37,738 nt of DNA from Bacilli bacterium (GCA_017512495.1 JAFWGF010000034.1:1-37738), one strand, 5' to 3'; positions 7,819-16,447 are shown, counted from the first letter of the stretch. Numbers and translations are program-made. Notes: generated by a model not told the origin, from the sequence alone.

Positions 7819-7827
7819 TGGTAAAAT
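7819..7827 (+). promoter_or_regulatory. Extended -10 promoter of mbl
   Basis: TG-G-TAAAAT lies 22 nt before the mbl start. Confidence 0.55.
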
Positions 7828-7849
7828 AATTAATGGAAGGAATGATATT

Positions 7850-8845
7850 ATGGCTACAAGAGATATTGGAATAGATTTAGGAACTGCCAATGTATTAATT
7901 TATGTAAAGGGTAGAGGGGTTGTCTTAAATGAACCTAGTATTGTAGTAATTGATACAGAGACAAAGAGTGTTATAGCAGTAGGTAATGAGGCTAAAGAAA
8001 TGTTAGGTAGAACACCAGGAAAAATTAAAGCTATTAAACCAATGAAAGATGGAGTAATTGCTGACTTTGAATTAACTGAAATAATGTTAAATTCATTTAT
8101 TAAGAAGATCAAAGCTCGTAATTTGTTTTTTAGACCTAAAATACTAATATGTTGTCCAACAAATATAACACCGGTAGAGAAGAATGCTATTAGAGAAGCA
8201 GCTGAACAAACTGGGGCTAGAAAAGTATATATTGAGGAAGAACCAAAAGTTGCTGCTATAGGAGCAGGAATGGATATTTCTAAGCCAACAGCTAATATGG
8301 TTTTAGACATTGGTGGAGGAACTACTGATATTGCTGTATTATCATTAAATGGTATCGTTGCTTCATCATCAATAAAAACAGCAGGAAATACTTTAGATCA
8401 AGACATTATTAGATATATTAAAGAAAAATATAAACTATTAATAGGAGAGACAACAGCTGAAGATATTAAAATAAACTTTGCTAATGTATATAAACCAAGT
8501 AAAAAAGAAAAATTAGAAATAAAAGGAAGAGATTTAATTACTGGTTTGCCTAAAGCAATAGAGATAACACAAGAAGAAACAAAACAAGCTATGCAAGAAG
8601 GTATAAATAAAATAATAAAAGGTTGTAAAAACGTTTTAGAACAAACACCACCTGAATTATCCGCAGATATTGTTGAAAAAGGTGTAATCTTAACTGGAGG
8701 AGGATCATTACTTACTGGGTTAGTTGAAGTATTAGAAGAAGAATTAACAATACCAGTATTAATTGCAGAAACACCACTTACATGTGTAGCTGAAGGAACA
8801 GGAATTTTATTAAATAATATTAAATTATTAGAAGAAGACCAATAA
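7850..8845 (+). CDS. mbl: Rod-shape-determining actin homologue Mbl
   Basis: MreB-family proteins polymerise under the membrane and guide lateral-wall synthesis. The N-terminus RDIGIDLGTANVLIYVKGRG is closest to Mbl. The phosphate and nucleotide loops are LDIGGGTTDIAVLSL and ILTGGGSLLTGL. The 331-residue length is typical. Position directly after spoIIQ matches Mbl in Bacillus. GGAAGGA lies before the ATG. The cell is therefore probably rod-shaped. Confidence 0.93.
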   Translation: MATRDIGIDLGTANVLIYVKGRGVVLNEPSIVVIDTETKSVIAVGNEAKEMLGRTPGKIKAIKPMKDGVIADFELTEIMLNSFIKKIKARNLFFRPKILICCPTNITPVEKNAIREAAEQTGARKVYIEEEPKVAAIGAGMDISKPTANMVLDIGGGTTDIAVLSLNGIVASSSIKTAGNTLDQDIIRYIKEKYKLLIGETTAEDIKINFANVYKPSKKEKLEIKGRDLITGLPKAIEITQEETKQAMQEGINKIIKGCKNVLEQTPPELSADIVEKGVILTGGGSLLTGLVEVLEEELTIPVLIAETPLTCVAEGTGILLNNIKLLEEDQ

Positions 8846-8862
8846 AAATTGGTTTTTTTTTA
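8835..8862 (+). terminator. Terminator of mbl
   Basis: ACCAAT (8838-8843) and ATTGGT (8848-8853) pair around AAAA, followed by T residues. It overlaps the end of the mbl coding sequence. Confidence 0.8.
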
Positions 8863-8869
8863 TTATCTT

Positions 8870-8878
8870 TGATATAAT
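8870..8878 (+). promoter_or_regulatory. Extended -10 promoter of tagO
   Basis: TG-A-TATAAT lies 23 nt before the start codon. Confidence 0.6.
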
Positions 8879-8901
8879 TTTAATAGAAAGAAGTGAAGTA
8901 A

Positions 8902-9972
8902 ATGAAAACACAAGTATTAGCAGCTTCAAAAATAGTATTAATAACATTTCTATTTTCAGCTGTAATAATGTTCTTAATGAAAAAAATAGCTTTTCATATA
9001 GGAGCATTGGATGTTCCAAGAACTGAGGAAGGACATAGACATATTCATGAAAAAATAACCCCTAAATTAGGAGCTTTAGGAATATTCTTATCATTTTTAT
9101 TAGGATATATGTTATTCGGGGAACAAAGTATTAGAATGAATTCTATTTTAATAGGTAGTTTCATTGTAATATTAACAGGTTTAATAGATGATATTAGACC
9201 AATTAGAGCATTATATAAACTATTAGGTCATTTAGTAGCCGCATCGGTAATTGTCTTCTATGGACAGATACTTTTGAATAATATTACGGCCTTTGGTTTT
9301 ACTCTTGATTTTGGAATATTAGCTTATCCAATTACTATTTTATTTATTGTCGCTTGTACTAATATAATTAATTTAATAGATGGTCTTGATGGACTTAGTG
9401 GTGGTATTTGTACAATCTTCTTTATCACAATTGCAATTATTGGTTTTTATCAAGGAAGATATGGAAGCTTAGTTATGATTTTAACTTTAATTATGTTAGG
9501 TTCTACATTAGGATTCTTATTACATAATTTTTATCCAGCTAAGATATTTGCGGGAGATTGTGTAACATTCTTAGGATTTATTATAGCTGTAATCACACTA
9601 TTAGAATTCAAAGGACCGGCATTAATATCTTTCTTCGTACCAATAACTATACTAGGAATACCAATCTTAGATACATTATTTGCTATTATAAGAAGACTAC
9701 TTAAAGGACAACCTCCATTTAAAGCTGATAAAGAACATCTACATCATCAATTATTAGGAATGAATTTTTCTCAGAGAACAACAGTATTAATTATTTATGC
9801 AATTAATATACTATTTGCTTCAGCATCAATTTTCTATACTTTAAAAGATCCAATAGTAGGACAAATACTATATATAATTATATTTATTATAGTAATATGG
9901 TTTGTCTTACATACAACAATAATTTATGATAAAAGTAATATTAAGAAGAGAAAACTATTTCATAGAAGATAA
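8902..9972 (+). CDS. tagO: Undecaprenyl-phosphate GlcNAc-1-phosphate transferase
   Basis: This polytopic enzyme of the MraY/WecA family moves GlcNAc-1-P from UDP-GlcNAc to undecaprenyl phosphate, the first step of wall teichoic acid or other surface glycan synthesis. The cytoplasmic motifs are GLIDDIRPIRALYKLLGH, NLIDGLDGLSGG, FAGDCVTFLGF and the His-rich loop EHLHHQLLGM, the last typical of TagO/WecA rather than MraY. About ten or eleven membrane helices can be counted. The start follows AAGTGAAG. A teichoic acid role is inferred from the Gram-positive context; no tag genes are adjacent. Confidence 0.92.
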   Translation: MKTQVLAASKIVLITFLFSAVIMFLMKKIAFHIGALDVPRTEEGHRHIHEKITPKLGALGIFLSFLLGYMLFGEQSIRMNSILIGSFIVILTGLIDDIRPIRALYKLLGHLVAASVIVFYGQILLNNITAFGFTLDFGILAYPITILFIVACTNIINLIDGLDGLSGGICTIFFITIAIIGFYQGRYGSLVMILTLIMLGSTLGFLLHNFYPAKIFAGDCVTFLGFIIAVITLLEFKGPALISFFVPITILGIPILDTLFAIIRRLLKGQPPFKADKEHLHHQLLGMNFSQRTTVLIIYAINILFASASIFYTLKDPIVGQILYIIIFIIVIWFVLHTTIIYDKSNIKKRKLFHRR

Positions 9973-9995
9973 AGAACACAAAAGTGTTCTTTTAA
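9970..9995 (+). terminator. Terminator of tagO
   Basis: AAAGAACAC (9971-9979) pairs with GTGTTCTTT (9984-9992) around AAAA; the T tail is short. The stem begins within the stop codon. Confidence 0.7.
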
Positions 9996-10009
9996 TGTGT
10001 TTAAAAAAA

Positions 10010-10018
10010 TGGTAAAAT
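10010..10018 (+). promoter_or_regulatory. Extended -10 promoter of the agrA-agrC operon
   Basis: TG-G-TAAAAT lies about 20 nt before the agrA-like start. Confidence 0.5.
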
Positions 10019-10038
10019 ATTATTCGGATGTGTGAGTT

Positions 10039-10767
10039 ATGATAGAATTTATAATATGTGAAGATGAAAAAGACTTCAGAGTTAGATATGAACAAATATC
10101 TGAACAAGTTATGATGAACTATGATCTAGAATACAAGATTAATAGTTATAGTGAATATTCATCAAAATGGAAACAACAAATTAATAGTAATAGTTTTAAA
10201 ATTTTTATTTTAGATTTAAAAACAAAACAAGGTTCTGGTTTAGATGCAGCTAGATATATTAGAGAAGAACTTGATGATTGGCAATCTATGATTATAATAG
10301 TAACAGCTTATCCAGAATATAAATATGAAGCATTAGGTAAAAGATTAATGTTAGTTGATTTTGTTTATAAATTAGATGATTATGAAAACAGATTGAAGAA
10401 TGCTATAAATATAAGTTTAAAGAATTTTGATAAAAGACCTAATAAATTAAAATATACCTATAAGAAAGTAGTTTATAATATTGATTATCAAAAGATAATT
10501 TATATAGAAAAAGAACAGGATAATAAAAGATGTATTATTAGAACTAATACTAAAGATTATTATATTCAAGGTAATTTAAATCAAATAGAAAAATTATTAG
10601 ATAAGAGATTTATAAAGTGTAATAGAAGCTATATTATTAACTTAGAGCAAATAGAAGCATACGATACTAAAACTAATATATTAACTTTTAAAAATGGTGA
10701 AACATTATATGCCGTATCTAGAAACAAGAAGAGGGAGATAGTTAATTATGTTAGGGGTATTAGTTAA
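10039..10767 (+). CDS. agrA: AgrA-like LytTR response regulator
   Basis: A receiver domain (about 1-125) has acidic pocket residues in ICEDEKD, the phospho-acceptor Asp59 in FILDLKTKQGSG, a Thr in VTAYPEY and a Lys in VYKLDD. The LytTR DNA-binding domain (about 140-242) ends with CNRSYIINLEQIEAY and SRNKKREIVNYV. LytTR regulators of the AgrA type bind paired direct repeats and activate their own signalling operon. It overlaps the kinase gene by 20 bases, so the two are translationally coupled. Assignment to agr rests on the adjacent agrC, agrB and agrD genes. Confidence 0.9.
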   Translation: MIEFIICEDEKDFRVRYEQISEQVMMNYDLEYKINSYSEYSSKWKQQINSNSFKIFILDLKTKQGSGLDAARYIREELDDWQSMIIIVTAYPEYKYEALGKRLMLVDFVYKLDDYENRLKNAINISLKNFDKRPNKLKYTYKKVVYNIDYQKIIYIEKEQDNKRCIIRTNTKDYYIQGNLNQIEKLLDKRFIKCNRSYIINLEQIEAYDTKTNILTFKNGETLYAVSRNKKREIVNYVRGIS

Positions 10768-12046
10768 TGCTATCTGTGCTTTTATACTTGCTTTATCAGG
10801 ATTTTATATTATAAAAAAGATTACTAAAAGTAATGAAAAGATAGATAAGAGAAAGATAATAATTCTCATGATTAATGCTTTTTCTATTGCGATTATACGT
10901 ACTGCTGAATATAATTCTATATCTTCATTGATAAGTTTTGTAATAAATACACTTACTTATAAAGTGTTATTTCATGAAAGTATAGAAAAAGCTGCTATTG
11001 CAACCGGATTACTATCATTAATTGTTGTAAGTGCTGATGTTATTTTTTCAGTAACTCAATTGATATTAGTACCTTTAGCAAAGACATATAGTGACTATGT
11101 CACATATTTTATAAGTAATATGATAATAGTCATATTATCGCTTATTATAATTAGTATAAAACCTATCGAAAGTCGTATGAATAAATTCTTTATAACATTA
11201 TCCAAAAAAGATTTAAAGATAAATGTAATTTTTATATTATTTATCATGATTATTATTAGTTTCTTTGTTTATAATGTGATTATTAATTATCAATTTAATA
11301 GTAAGTTTCTAAGTGATATTATTGTTATTGGTTCAGCGATATCAATAGGTATAATATTTATTAGTAATAAAGAAACTTATGATAAGTTATCAGATGAATA
11401 TGATGTTTTACTATCAAGCGTTCAAAATTTAGAAGAATGGATAGAAAATGAACAGTTTATTAGACATGAATATAAAAATCAATTAGCTGTTTTATATGAA
11501 TTATCAGGTGAGAAAGATGTTAAGAATAAAATTCAAGAAATTATAGATGAAAATTTAAATATTAATAGTGAAGTTATTACTAACCTAACAAATCTTCCAA
11601 AAGGTGGTTTAAAAGGCTTAATATATTATAAAACTATAGTAGCAAAGAATAATAAAATTAATATTACTATTAATACTAGTATTAACACTAAAGGAATATT
11701 AAATAAACTCAATAAGAATCAAATTACTACTTTGTCTAAATTAATTGGTGTATATCTTGATAATGCTATTGATGCAGCTAAAAAAAGTAGAAAGAAAATA
11801 ATATTGTTAGAAATATACGAATTAAAGAATAGAGTAAATATTGTAATATCCAATACATTTAATAAATCTAGTTTAGTAGAAAATCGTTATGATAAAGGAA
11901 TTACAACTAAAGGAGAAGGTCATGGACAAGGTCTATACTTTGCTAGAAAGATATTAAATAAGAATAATTGGATTGAAGAAAAACAAGAGATTATAGATAA
12001 TTATTATATTGAAACTATAACAATAAAAAACACCTCTAAAAAATAG
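10748..12046 (+). CDS. agrC: AgrC-like sensor histidine kinase
   Basis: The N-terminal 205 residues hold about six or seven membrane helices, the usual peptide-sensing module. The cytoplasmic part carries the phospho-acceptor His240 in FIRHEYKNQLAVLYEL, typical of HPK10 kinases, then the N-box LDNAIDAAKKS and the G-box GITTKGEGHGQGLYFARKI. The 432-residue length matches AgrC. It probably detects the cyclic peptide encoded at 12060-12182. The start lies inside the regulator gene after GAGGGAGAT. The final codons form the 5' arm of a terminator shared with the convergent agrBD transcript. Confidence 0.9.
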   Translation: MLGVLVNAICAFILALSGFYIIKKITKSNEKIDKRKIIILMINAFSIAIIRTAEYNSISSLISFVINTLTYKVLFHESIEKAAIATGLLSLIVVSADVIFSVTQLILVPLAKTYSDYVTYFISNMIIVILSLIIISIKPIESRMNKFFITLSKKDLKINVIFILFIMIIISFFVYNVIINYQFNSKFLSDIIVIGSAISIGIIFISNKETYDKLSDEYDVLLSSVQNLEEWIENEQFIRHEYKNQLAVLYELSGEKDVKNKIQEIIDENLNINSEVITNLTNLPKGGLKGLIYYKTIVAKNNKINITINTSINTKGILNKLNKNQITTLSKLIGVYLDNAIDAAKKSRKKIILLEIYELKNRVNIVISNTFNKSSLVENRYDKGITTKGEGHGQGLYFARKILNKNNWIEEKQEIIDNYYIETITIKNTSKK

Positions 12047-12058
12047 AAGTGCTTTTTT
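12025..12058. terminator. Bidirectional terminator between agrAC and agrBD
   Basis: CACCTCT (12031-12037) faces AGAAGTG (12045-12051), with six A before and six T after. On the minus strand all seven pairs form (one G-U); on the plus strand one pair is a C-A mismatch, so it should stop agrBD more strongly than agrAC. Confidence 0.7.
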
Positions 12059-12059
12059 A

Positions 12060-12182
12060 TTAATCTAAATTTAAGTTAGTAGCATTAGGTTCATCAACAA
12101 TAAACCAAACACATCCCATACTAGCTGCTCCAGTAGCAAGTACTGCAACTGCAGCTAATAATTTAGCTAATCTCTTTTTCAT
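12060..12182 (-). CDS. agrD: AgrD-like autoinducing peptide precursor
   Basis: This 40-residue ORF encodes a basic, amphipathic leader (MKKRLAKLLAAVAVLATG), then AASMGCVWFIVDEPNATN and a short polar tail. Clostridial-type AgrD peptides have an Ala-rich leader, a five-residue ring C-x-W-F-x and an acidic, Pro-containing tail; CVWFI followed by VDEP fits. The expected product is a thiolactone ring closed between the Cys side chain and the Ile carboxyl, with a short N-terminal extension. AAAGGAGG lies 7 bases before the ATG, and agrB is 37 bases upstream on the same strand. The exact cleavage points are not visible. Confidence 0.92.
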   Translation of the reverse strand: MKKRLAKLLAAVAVLATGAASMGCVWFIVDEPNATNLNLD

Positions 12183-12219
12183 ACTTTACCTCCTTTACTA
12201 CAAAATACTATTAATATAA

Positions 12220-12807
12220 TCAATCCCTATTTTTATAATTATTGTACTTTAAACCGAGTAGTTTATAACTTAAGGGATTTATCATAATAGTTTCTATTAT
12301 TAAAGAACATAAGATTGGTACTCTAATACTTTTAAAGTATAGAGCTAATACAAAGAAAATAATACCAGCTATAACTGAACTTATTTTTCTAATAACTCTC
12401 TTTTTTTTATTAGTTAAAGGCCTTTTTTCAGTATCACTAGGAGCAAACATTATAAATGATCCGATAGCTATAATAGAAATAAGTATTATTAAATATTTAT
12501 TAATTGATATATGTAAAAATATGTAAGGTAAAACATTAAATTGAGATATAGATATTATTAGACATTGCCAGCTTTTCTTAGCATGTAGTCCAAAGGCAAA
12601 GAATCTTAAAATATTAAAGAACAGTAAAGTTAGGATAATTGTCTTCAAATAACCAAAAACATAACCTAAAAGCAAAATAATTATTACTTTACTAATTGTT
12701 AAATAAATACCTTCTATACCATATTTAATTTCTAATAATTCATAATCTGTATGATTGGTATTTTTCTTAATAAAATTAAAAGTACTATTAACAAATAAAT
12801 CATTCAC
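12220..12807 (-). CDS. agrB: AgrB-like peptide-processing membrane protease
   Basis: AgrB cuts the AgrD C-terminus and forms the thiolactone. The family's catalytic pair is present seven residues apart, His75 and Cys82 in FAFGLHAKKSWQC, and the conserved loop APSDTEKRP follows. Five or six hydrophobic segments are visible. I place the start at GTG 12807 (195 residues), since GGTGG lies just upstream; in-frame TTG (12819) and GTG (12816) would add three or four residues. The gene is transcribed toward agrD and converges on agrAC. Confidence 0.92.
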   Translation of the reverse strand: MNDLFVNSTFNFIKKNTNHTDYELLEIKYGIEGIYLTISKVIIILLLGYVFGYLKTIILTLLFFNILRFFAFGLHAKKSWQCLIISISQFNVLPYIFLHISINKYLIILISIIAIGSFIMFAPSDTEKRPLTNKKKRVIRKISSVIAGIIFFVLALYFKSIRVPILCSLIIETIMINPLSYKLLGLKYNNYKNRD

Positions 12808-12823
12808 AAGTACCACCAATCAA

Positions 12824-12829
12824 ATTATA
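12824..12829 (-). promoter_or_regulatory. Possible -10 box of agrBD
   Basis: The minus strand reads TATAAT 17 bases before the agrB start. No clear -35 is seen. Confidence 0.4.
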
Positions 12830-12914
12830 AAGAAATAAGTACTATAAAAATAAAATTTCTGGTAATTGCTAAAAAATAGAACTTTTGTAGTTTTTTGTCG
12901 AAAAGAATCTAAAA

Positions 12915-12944
12915 ATTAACCAAAAAAAGACTATTTTTAACACT
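12915..12944 (-). promoter_or_regulatory. Possible LytTR operator upstream of agrB
   Basis: On the minus strand, AGTGTTAAA and TTGGTTAAT lie 21 bp apart (nine-base repeats with a 12-bp spacer). LytTR regulators such as AgrA bind this arrangement, with a GTT core. The repeats match the consensus only partly, and they lie rather far from the candidate -10. Confidence 0.3.
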
Positions 12945-12976
12945 TTTAGGAAAAAAGTAATAATAATATTAATGTT

Positions 12977-12985
12977 TGCTAAAAT
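12977..12985 (+). promoter_or_regulatory. Extended -10 promoter of the cold-shock gene
   Basis: TG-C-TAAAAT lies about 50 nt before the start codon, leaving a 5' leader of roughly 40 nt. Confidence 0.5.
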
Positions 12986-13034
12986 GAAATAGCCAAATGG
13001 ATAAATTGGTAGAAGAGAGGTGTAAGTATTAGTG

Positions 13035-13250
13035 ATGACCGGACGCGTGAAATGGTTTAATAATGATAAAGGATATGGATTTATTGGATTTAAAGAAAAT
13101 GAAGATATCTTTGTTCATTATTCAGCTATAGAATTGAATGGATATAAGACCTTATCAGAAAATCAATTAGTTGAATTCAAATTAATTGAAACAAGTAAGG
13201 GGTATCAAGCAGTAAATGTTAAATTACTAAAAGAAACTACTCATGCTTAA
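13035..13250 (+). CDS. Cold-shock domain protein
   Basis: This 71-residue single-domain nucleic-acid-binding protein probably serves as an RNA chaperone. RNP1 is KGYGFIGF and RNP2 is DIFVHY, after the family N-terminus TGRVKWFNNDKG. I chose ATG 13035 because it gives the usual Csp N-terminus; GTG 13032 is slightly closer to the GAGAGG ribosome site and would add one Met. It is divergent from agrB and precedes hpf. Confidence 0.94.
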   Translation: MTGRVKWFNNDKGYGFIGFKENEDIFVHYSAIELNGYKTLSENQLVEFKLIETSKGYQAVNVKLLKETTHA

Positions 13251-13266
13251 AAAAGTAGTTTTTTTA
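13234..13266 (+). terminator. Terminator of the cold-shock gene
   Basis: AAACTACT (13234-13241) pairs with AGTAGTTT (13254-13261), then T residues; it includes the stop codon. Confidence 0.75.
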
Positions 13267-13275
13267 ATGCTAGTG

Positions 13276-13284
13276 TGCTATACT
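13276..13284 (+). promoter_or_regulatory. Extended -10 promoter of hpf
   Basis: TG-C-TATACT lies 22 nt before the hpf start. Confidence 0.55.
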
Positions 13285-13306
13285 ATGATTATAAAGGAGG
13301 GATAGT

Positions 13307-13843
13307 ATGGAAATTATTATTCATGGAGATAAGATCAAAGTTACTAAAGCTATGAGTGATTATATTGAAGAGAAACTAGAAAAATTAGATAAATATCTAG
13401 AAAATAGCGATAATGTTCGCGCAAATGTCATAGTTAAAGTAAAAGGTCATGAACAAACAGTAGAAATTACCATACCATTGAAAACATTTATTTTAAGATC
13501 AGAAGAAACAAGAGAGGACTTTTATGCATCAGTTGATAAAACAATTGATAAGCTTGAAAGACAAGTCAGAAAGAACAAGACTAGATTGATGGCTAGACAA
13601 GCAAAACCTAGTTATGATTTTAATTTCGCAGCTGTTGATTTTGAAGATGAAAAAGAAAAAAATGAACACAAGATTGTTAAAAGAAAAAGTGTAGAAGTAA
13701 AACCAATGAGTGAAGAAGAGGCTATTCTTCAAATGGAATTACTAGGACATGAATTCTTTATGTTTAAAGATGCTGATACTGATAATTTTGCAGTAGTTTA
13801 TAAAAGAAAAGATGAAAACTACGGAATTATTGAATCAGAATAG
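13307..13843 (+). CDS. hpf: Ribosome hibernation promoting factor, long form
   Basis: Long HPF binds the small subunit and dimerises 70S ribosomes into inactive 100S particles. The N-terminal domain (about 1-100) shows the pattern MSDYIEEKLEKLDKY and the basic helix DKTIDKLERQVRKNKTR. A charged linker leads to the C-terminal dimerisation domain VKPMSEEEAILQMELLGHEFF. At 178 residues it is the Gram-positive long form. AAAGGAGGG precedes the ATG. hpf followed by secA is the Bacillus order. Confidence 0.95.
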   Translation: MEIIIHGDKIKVTKAMSDYIEEKLEKLDKYLENSDNVRANVIVKVKGHEQTVEITIPLKTFILRSEETREDFYASVDKTIDKLERQVRKNKTRLMARQAKPSYDFNFAAVDFEDEKEKNEHKIVKRKSVEVKPMSEEEAILQMELLGHEFFMFKDADTDNFAVVYKRKDENYGIIESE

Positions 13844-13847
13844 ATAT

Positions 13848-13884
13848 AAAAAGAGAATAATACTTTAAATTCTCTTTTTTTTTT
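13848..13884 (+). terminator. Terminator of hpf
   Basis: An 11-bp stem (13848-13858 with 13869-13879) is followed by T residues. Confidence 0.75.
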
Positions 13885-13892
13885 GATAAAAT
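13884..13892 (+). promoter_or_regulatory. Extended -10 promoter of secA
   Basis: TG-A-TAAAAT follows the hpf terminator directly, 24 nt before the secA start. Confidence 0.55.
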
Positions 13893-13916
13893 ATATTCTT
13901 GAAGGAGATAATGCAT

Positions 13917-16412
13917 ATGGGTATATTAAAAGTATTTGATCATGAGTATAAAGAATTAAAAAGATTTAGAAAAATAGCTGACGAAGTTATGGCGTTAGAT
14001 GAAGAATATACTAAATTAACAGATACAGAATTACAAAGTAAGACAGAAGAATTTAAAGAAAGATTAAATAATGGTGAAACATTAGATGATATCCTAGTAG
14101 AAGCTTTTGCTACTGCTAGAGAGGCTGCTTTTCGTGTTATTGGTGAAAAACATTTCTATGTACAAATTCTAGGTGGTTTAGCAATTCATTATGGTAATAT
14201 TGCTGAAATGAAGACTGGTGAAGGAAAAACTTTAACATCTGTACTACCAGCTTATTTAAATGCTTTAACTGGTGATGGAGTACATATTATTACAGTTAAT
14301 GAATACCTAGCTGGACGTGATGCTGAATGGATGGGTGGTATTCATAGATTTTTAGGATTAACTGTTGGTGTTAATAGAAGAGATCTAAATCCTCAAGAAA
14401 AGCAAGAAGCATATAATTGTGATATCTTGTATTCAACAAATAATGAAATTGGTTTTGATTACTTGAGAGATAACATGGTAGTAAGACGTGAAGATAGAGT
14501 TCAAAGAAAACTTAACTTTGCTATTATCGATGAGGTTGACTCAGTTTTAATCGATGAAGCTAGAACACCGTTAATTATTTCTGGTGGAGAAATGGCTAAT
14601 TCAAACTTATATATTCAAGCAGATAGATATGCAAAGAGTTTAAAAGAAGATAAAGACTTTATTTATGATGAAAAGACAAAGAGTGTTAATTTAACTGAGT
14701 CAGGTTCTGATAAAGCTGAAAGCACTTTCCATGTAGAAAACTTATATGATGTTGAGAATGCTAAATTATTACATTTTATAAATCAAGCATTGAGAGCTAA
14801 TTATTCAATGAGAAATGACGTAGATTATGTAGTTCAAGATGATGAAATAGTCATAGTAGATCAATTTACAGGACGTTTAATGAAAGGTAGAGCTTATTCT
14901 GATGGATTACATCAAGCAATAGAAGCTAAAGAAGGAGTAACTATCAATGAAGAAACAAAGACAATGGCTACTATTACTTTCCAAAATTTATTTAGAATGT
15001 ATAAAAAGCTTTCTGGTATGACTGGTACTGCTAAAACTGAAGAAGAAGAATTTAGAAATATTTATAATATGTATGTTATTGAAATTCCAACAAATAAACC
15101 AGTTATCAGAGTAGATGCACCAGATTTATTGTATGCTACTAAAGAATCTAAATATAAAGCAATTATAGCGTTTGTAAAAGAAAGATATGAGAAAGGACAA
15201 CCTGTTCTTATTGGTACAATTGCTATTGAAACAAGTGAATTAATAAGTGATTTATTAAAGAAAGCTAAAATTCCACATGAGATATTAAATGCTAAGAATC
15301 ATGAAAGAGAAGCAGAAATAATTTCCAAGATAGGTTTAAATAAATCAGTTACTATCGCAACTAATATGGCTGGTCGTGGTACAGATATTAAATTATCTGA
15401 TGAAACTAGAGCCTTAGGTGGATTATGTGTAGTAGGTACAGAAAGACATGAATCACGTCGTATTGATAATCAGTTAAGAGGACGTTCTGGTCGTCAAGGA
15501 GATCCGGGATATACTCAATTCTTTGTATCTATGAGAGATGACTTAATGGTAAGATTTGGTTCTGAAAGAATCGGAGCTATGATGGAAAATATGGGTATTG
15601 GAGATAATGCAATTCAATCCAAAACATTTACTAAATCAGTTGGAACTGCTCAAAAGAGAGTTGAAGGAAATAACTTTGATATTCGTAAAAACTTACTACA
15701 ATATGATGATGTAATGAATAATCAAAGAGAAATAATCTATGAAAAAAGAAATAAGATTTTAGATAATGAATCAATTCATGAAATGATTCTAACTACATTT
15801 AGACATCATATTGAGGATTTGGTTAATTCACATTTAATGCCAGAAGGTTATTTAACTGAAGAGGATTATGAAGATATTAGAGAATTTGCTAATGAAAATT
15901 TATTAAAGAAAGACTTAAAAAAGAAAGAAATAGAAGGCTTAGAAGTAGCAGAATTAATTGACTTATTATCTAAAAAAGTAATTACAGAATATGAAGATAA
16001 ATTAAAGGAAATACCACAAGAAGTAACAGATGAATTTGAAAAAGTAATAACTCTTCAAGTATTGGATAATTACTGGATGGAACACATTAATACAATGTCT
16101 CATTTAAGAGAGGGTATCCACTTAAGAGGATATGCACAAGAAGATCCATTAAGAGCTTATACTATGGAAGGATTTGATATGTTTGATTCTATGCTTCAAA
16201 AAGTAGATAAAGATGTATCTATCATGTTATTAAAAGCAGAAATAAGACAAAATATTGAAAGAGTAGAAAATAAAACAAAAATGATAACAAATGATTCTGA
16301 TGATACTCCAGTAAAGAAAAAACCAAAAAGAGTCCAAAAGATAGGTAGAAATGAACCTTGTTGGTGTGGCAGTGGTAAGAAATATAAACAATGTCATGGA
16401 AAAAAAGACTAG
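13917..16412 (+). CDS. secA: Preprotein translocase ATPase SecA
   Basis: SecA drives unfolded proteins through SecYEG. Walker A is MKTGEGKTLT (about residue 98), the DEAD-type Walker B is AIIDEVDSVLIDEART, and the second motor domain has NMAGRGTDIKL and QLRGRSGRQGDPG. The C-terminus has the zinc-binding SEC-C motif RNEPCWCGSGKKYKQCHG. I chose ATG 13917 (831 residues) because AAGGAG lies 8-13 bases upstream; extension to an upstream TTG runs across that ribosome site. Confidence 0.97.
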   Translation: MGILKVFDHEYKELKRFRKIADEVMALDEEYTKLTDTELQSKTEEFKERLNNGETLDDILVEAFATAREAAFRVIGEKHFYVQILGGLAIHYGNIAEMKTGEGKTLTSVLPAYLNALTGDGVHIITVNEYLAGRDAEWMGGIHRFLGLTVGVNRRDLNPQEKQEAYNCDILYSTNNEIGFDYLRDNMVVRREDRVQRKLNFAIIDEVDSVLIDEARTPLIISGGEMANSNLYIQADRYAKSLKEDKDFIYDEKTKSVNLTESGSDKAESTFHVENLYDVENAKLLHFINQALRANYSMRNDVDYVVQDDEIVIVDQFTGRLMKGRAYSDGLHQAIEAKEGVTINEETKTMATITFQNLFRMYKKLSGMTGTAKTEEEEFRNIYNMYVIEIPTNKPVIRVDAPDLLYATKESKYKAIIAFVKERYEKGQPVLIGTIAIETSELISDLLKKAKIPHEILNAKNHEREAEIISKIGLNKSVTIATNMAGRGTDIKLSDETRALGGLCVVGTERHESRRIDNQLRGRSGRQGDPGYTQFFVSMRDDLMVRFGSERIGAMMENMGIGDNAIQSKTFTKSVGTAQKRVEGNNFDIRKNLLQYDDVMNNQREIIYEKRNKILDNESIHEMILTTFRHHIEDLVNSHLMPEGYLTEEDYEDIREFANENLLKKDLKKKEIEGLEVAELIDLLSKKVITEYEDKLKEIPQEVTDEFEKVITLQVLDNYWMEHINTMSHLREGIHLRGYAQEDPLRAYTMEGFDMFDSMLQKVDKDVSIMLLKAEIRQNIERVENKTKMITNDSDDTPVKKKPKRVQKIGRNEPCWCGSGKKYKQCHGKKD

Positions 16413-16428
16413 AAATAGTCTTTTTTTT
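16401..16428 (+). terminator. Terminator of secA
   Basis: AAAAAAGACTA pairs with TAGTCTTTTTT around GAAA, and it overlaps the stop codon. Confidence 0.8.
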
Positions 16429-16447
16429 ATTCGAAAATATACTGTTA

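Noticed and set aside
7900-8310. 136-residue minus-strand ORF within mbl
   Set aside because: It is antisense to conserved mbl codons; its hydrophobic product reflects the complement of the actin-fold gene.
8828-9019. 63-residue minus-strand ORF at the mbl-tagO junction
   Set aside because: It covers the terminator and the start of tagO, and its composition is low-complexity Leu/Ile/Lys.
12883-12900. TTTTGTAG / TTTTGTCG direct repeat with 10-bp period
   Set aside because: The period does not fit a LytTR site, and short T-rich repeats are expected by chance here.
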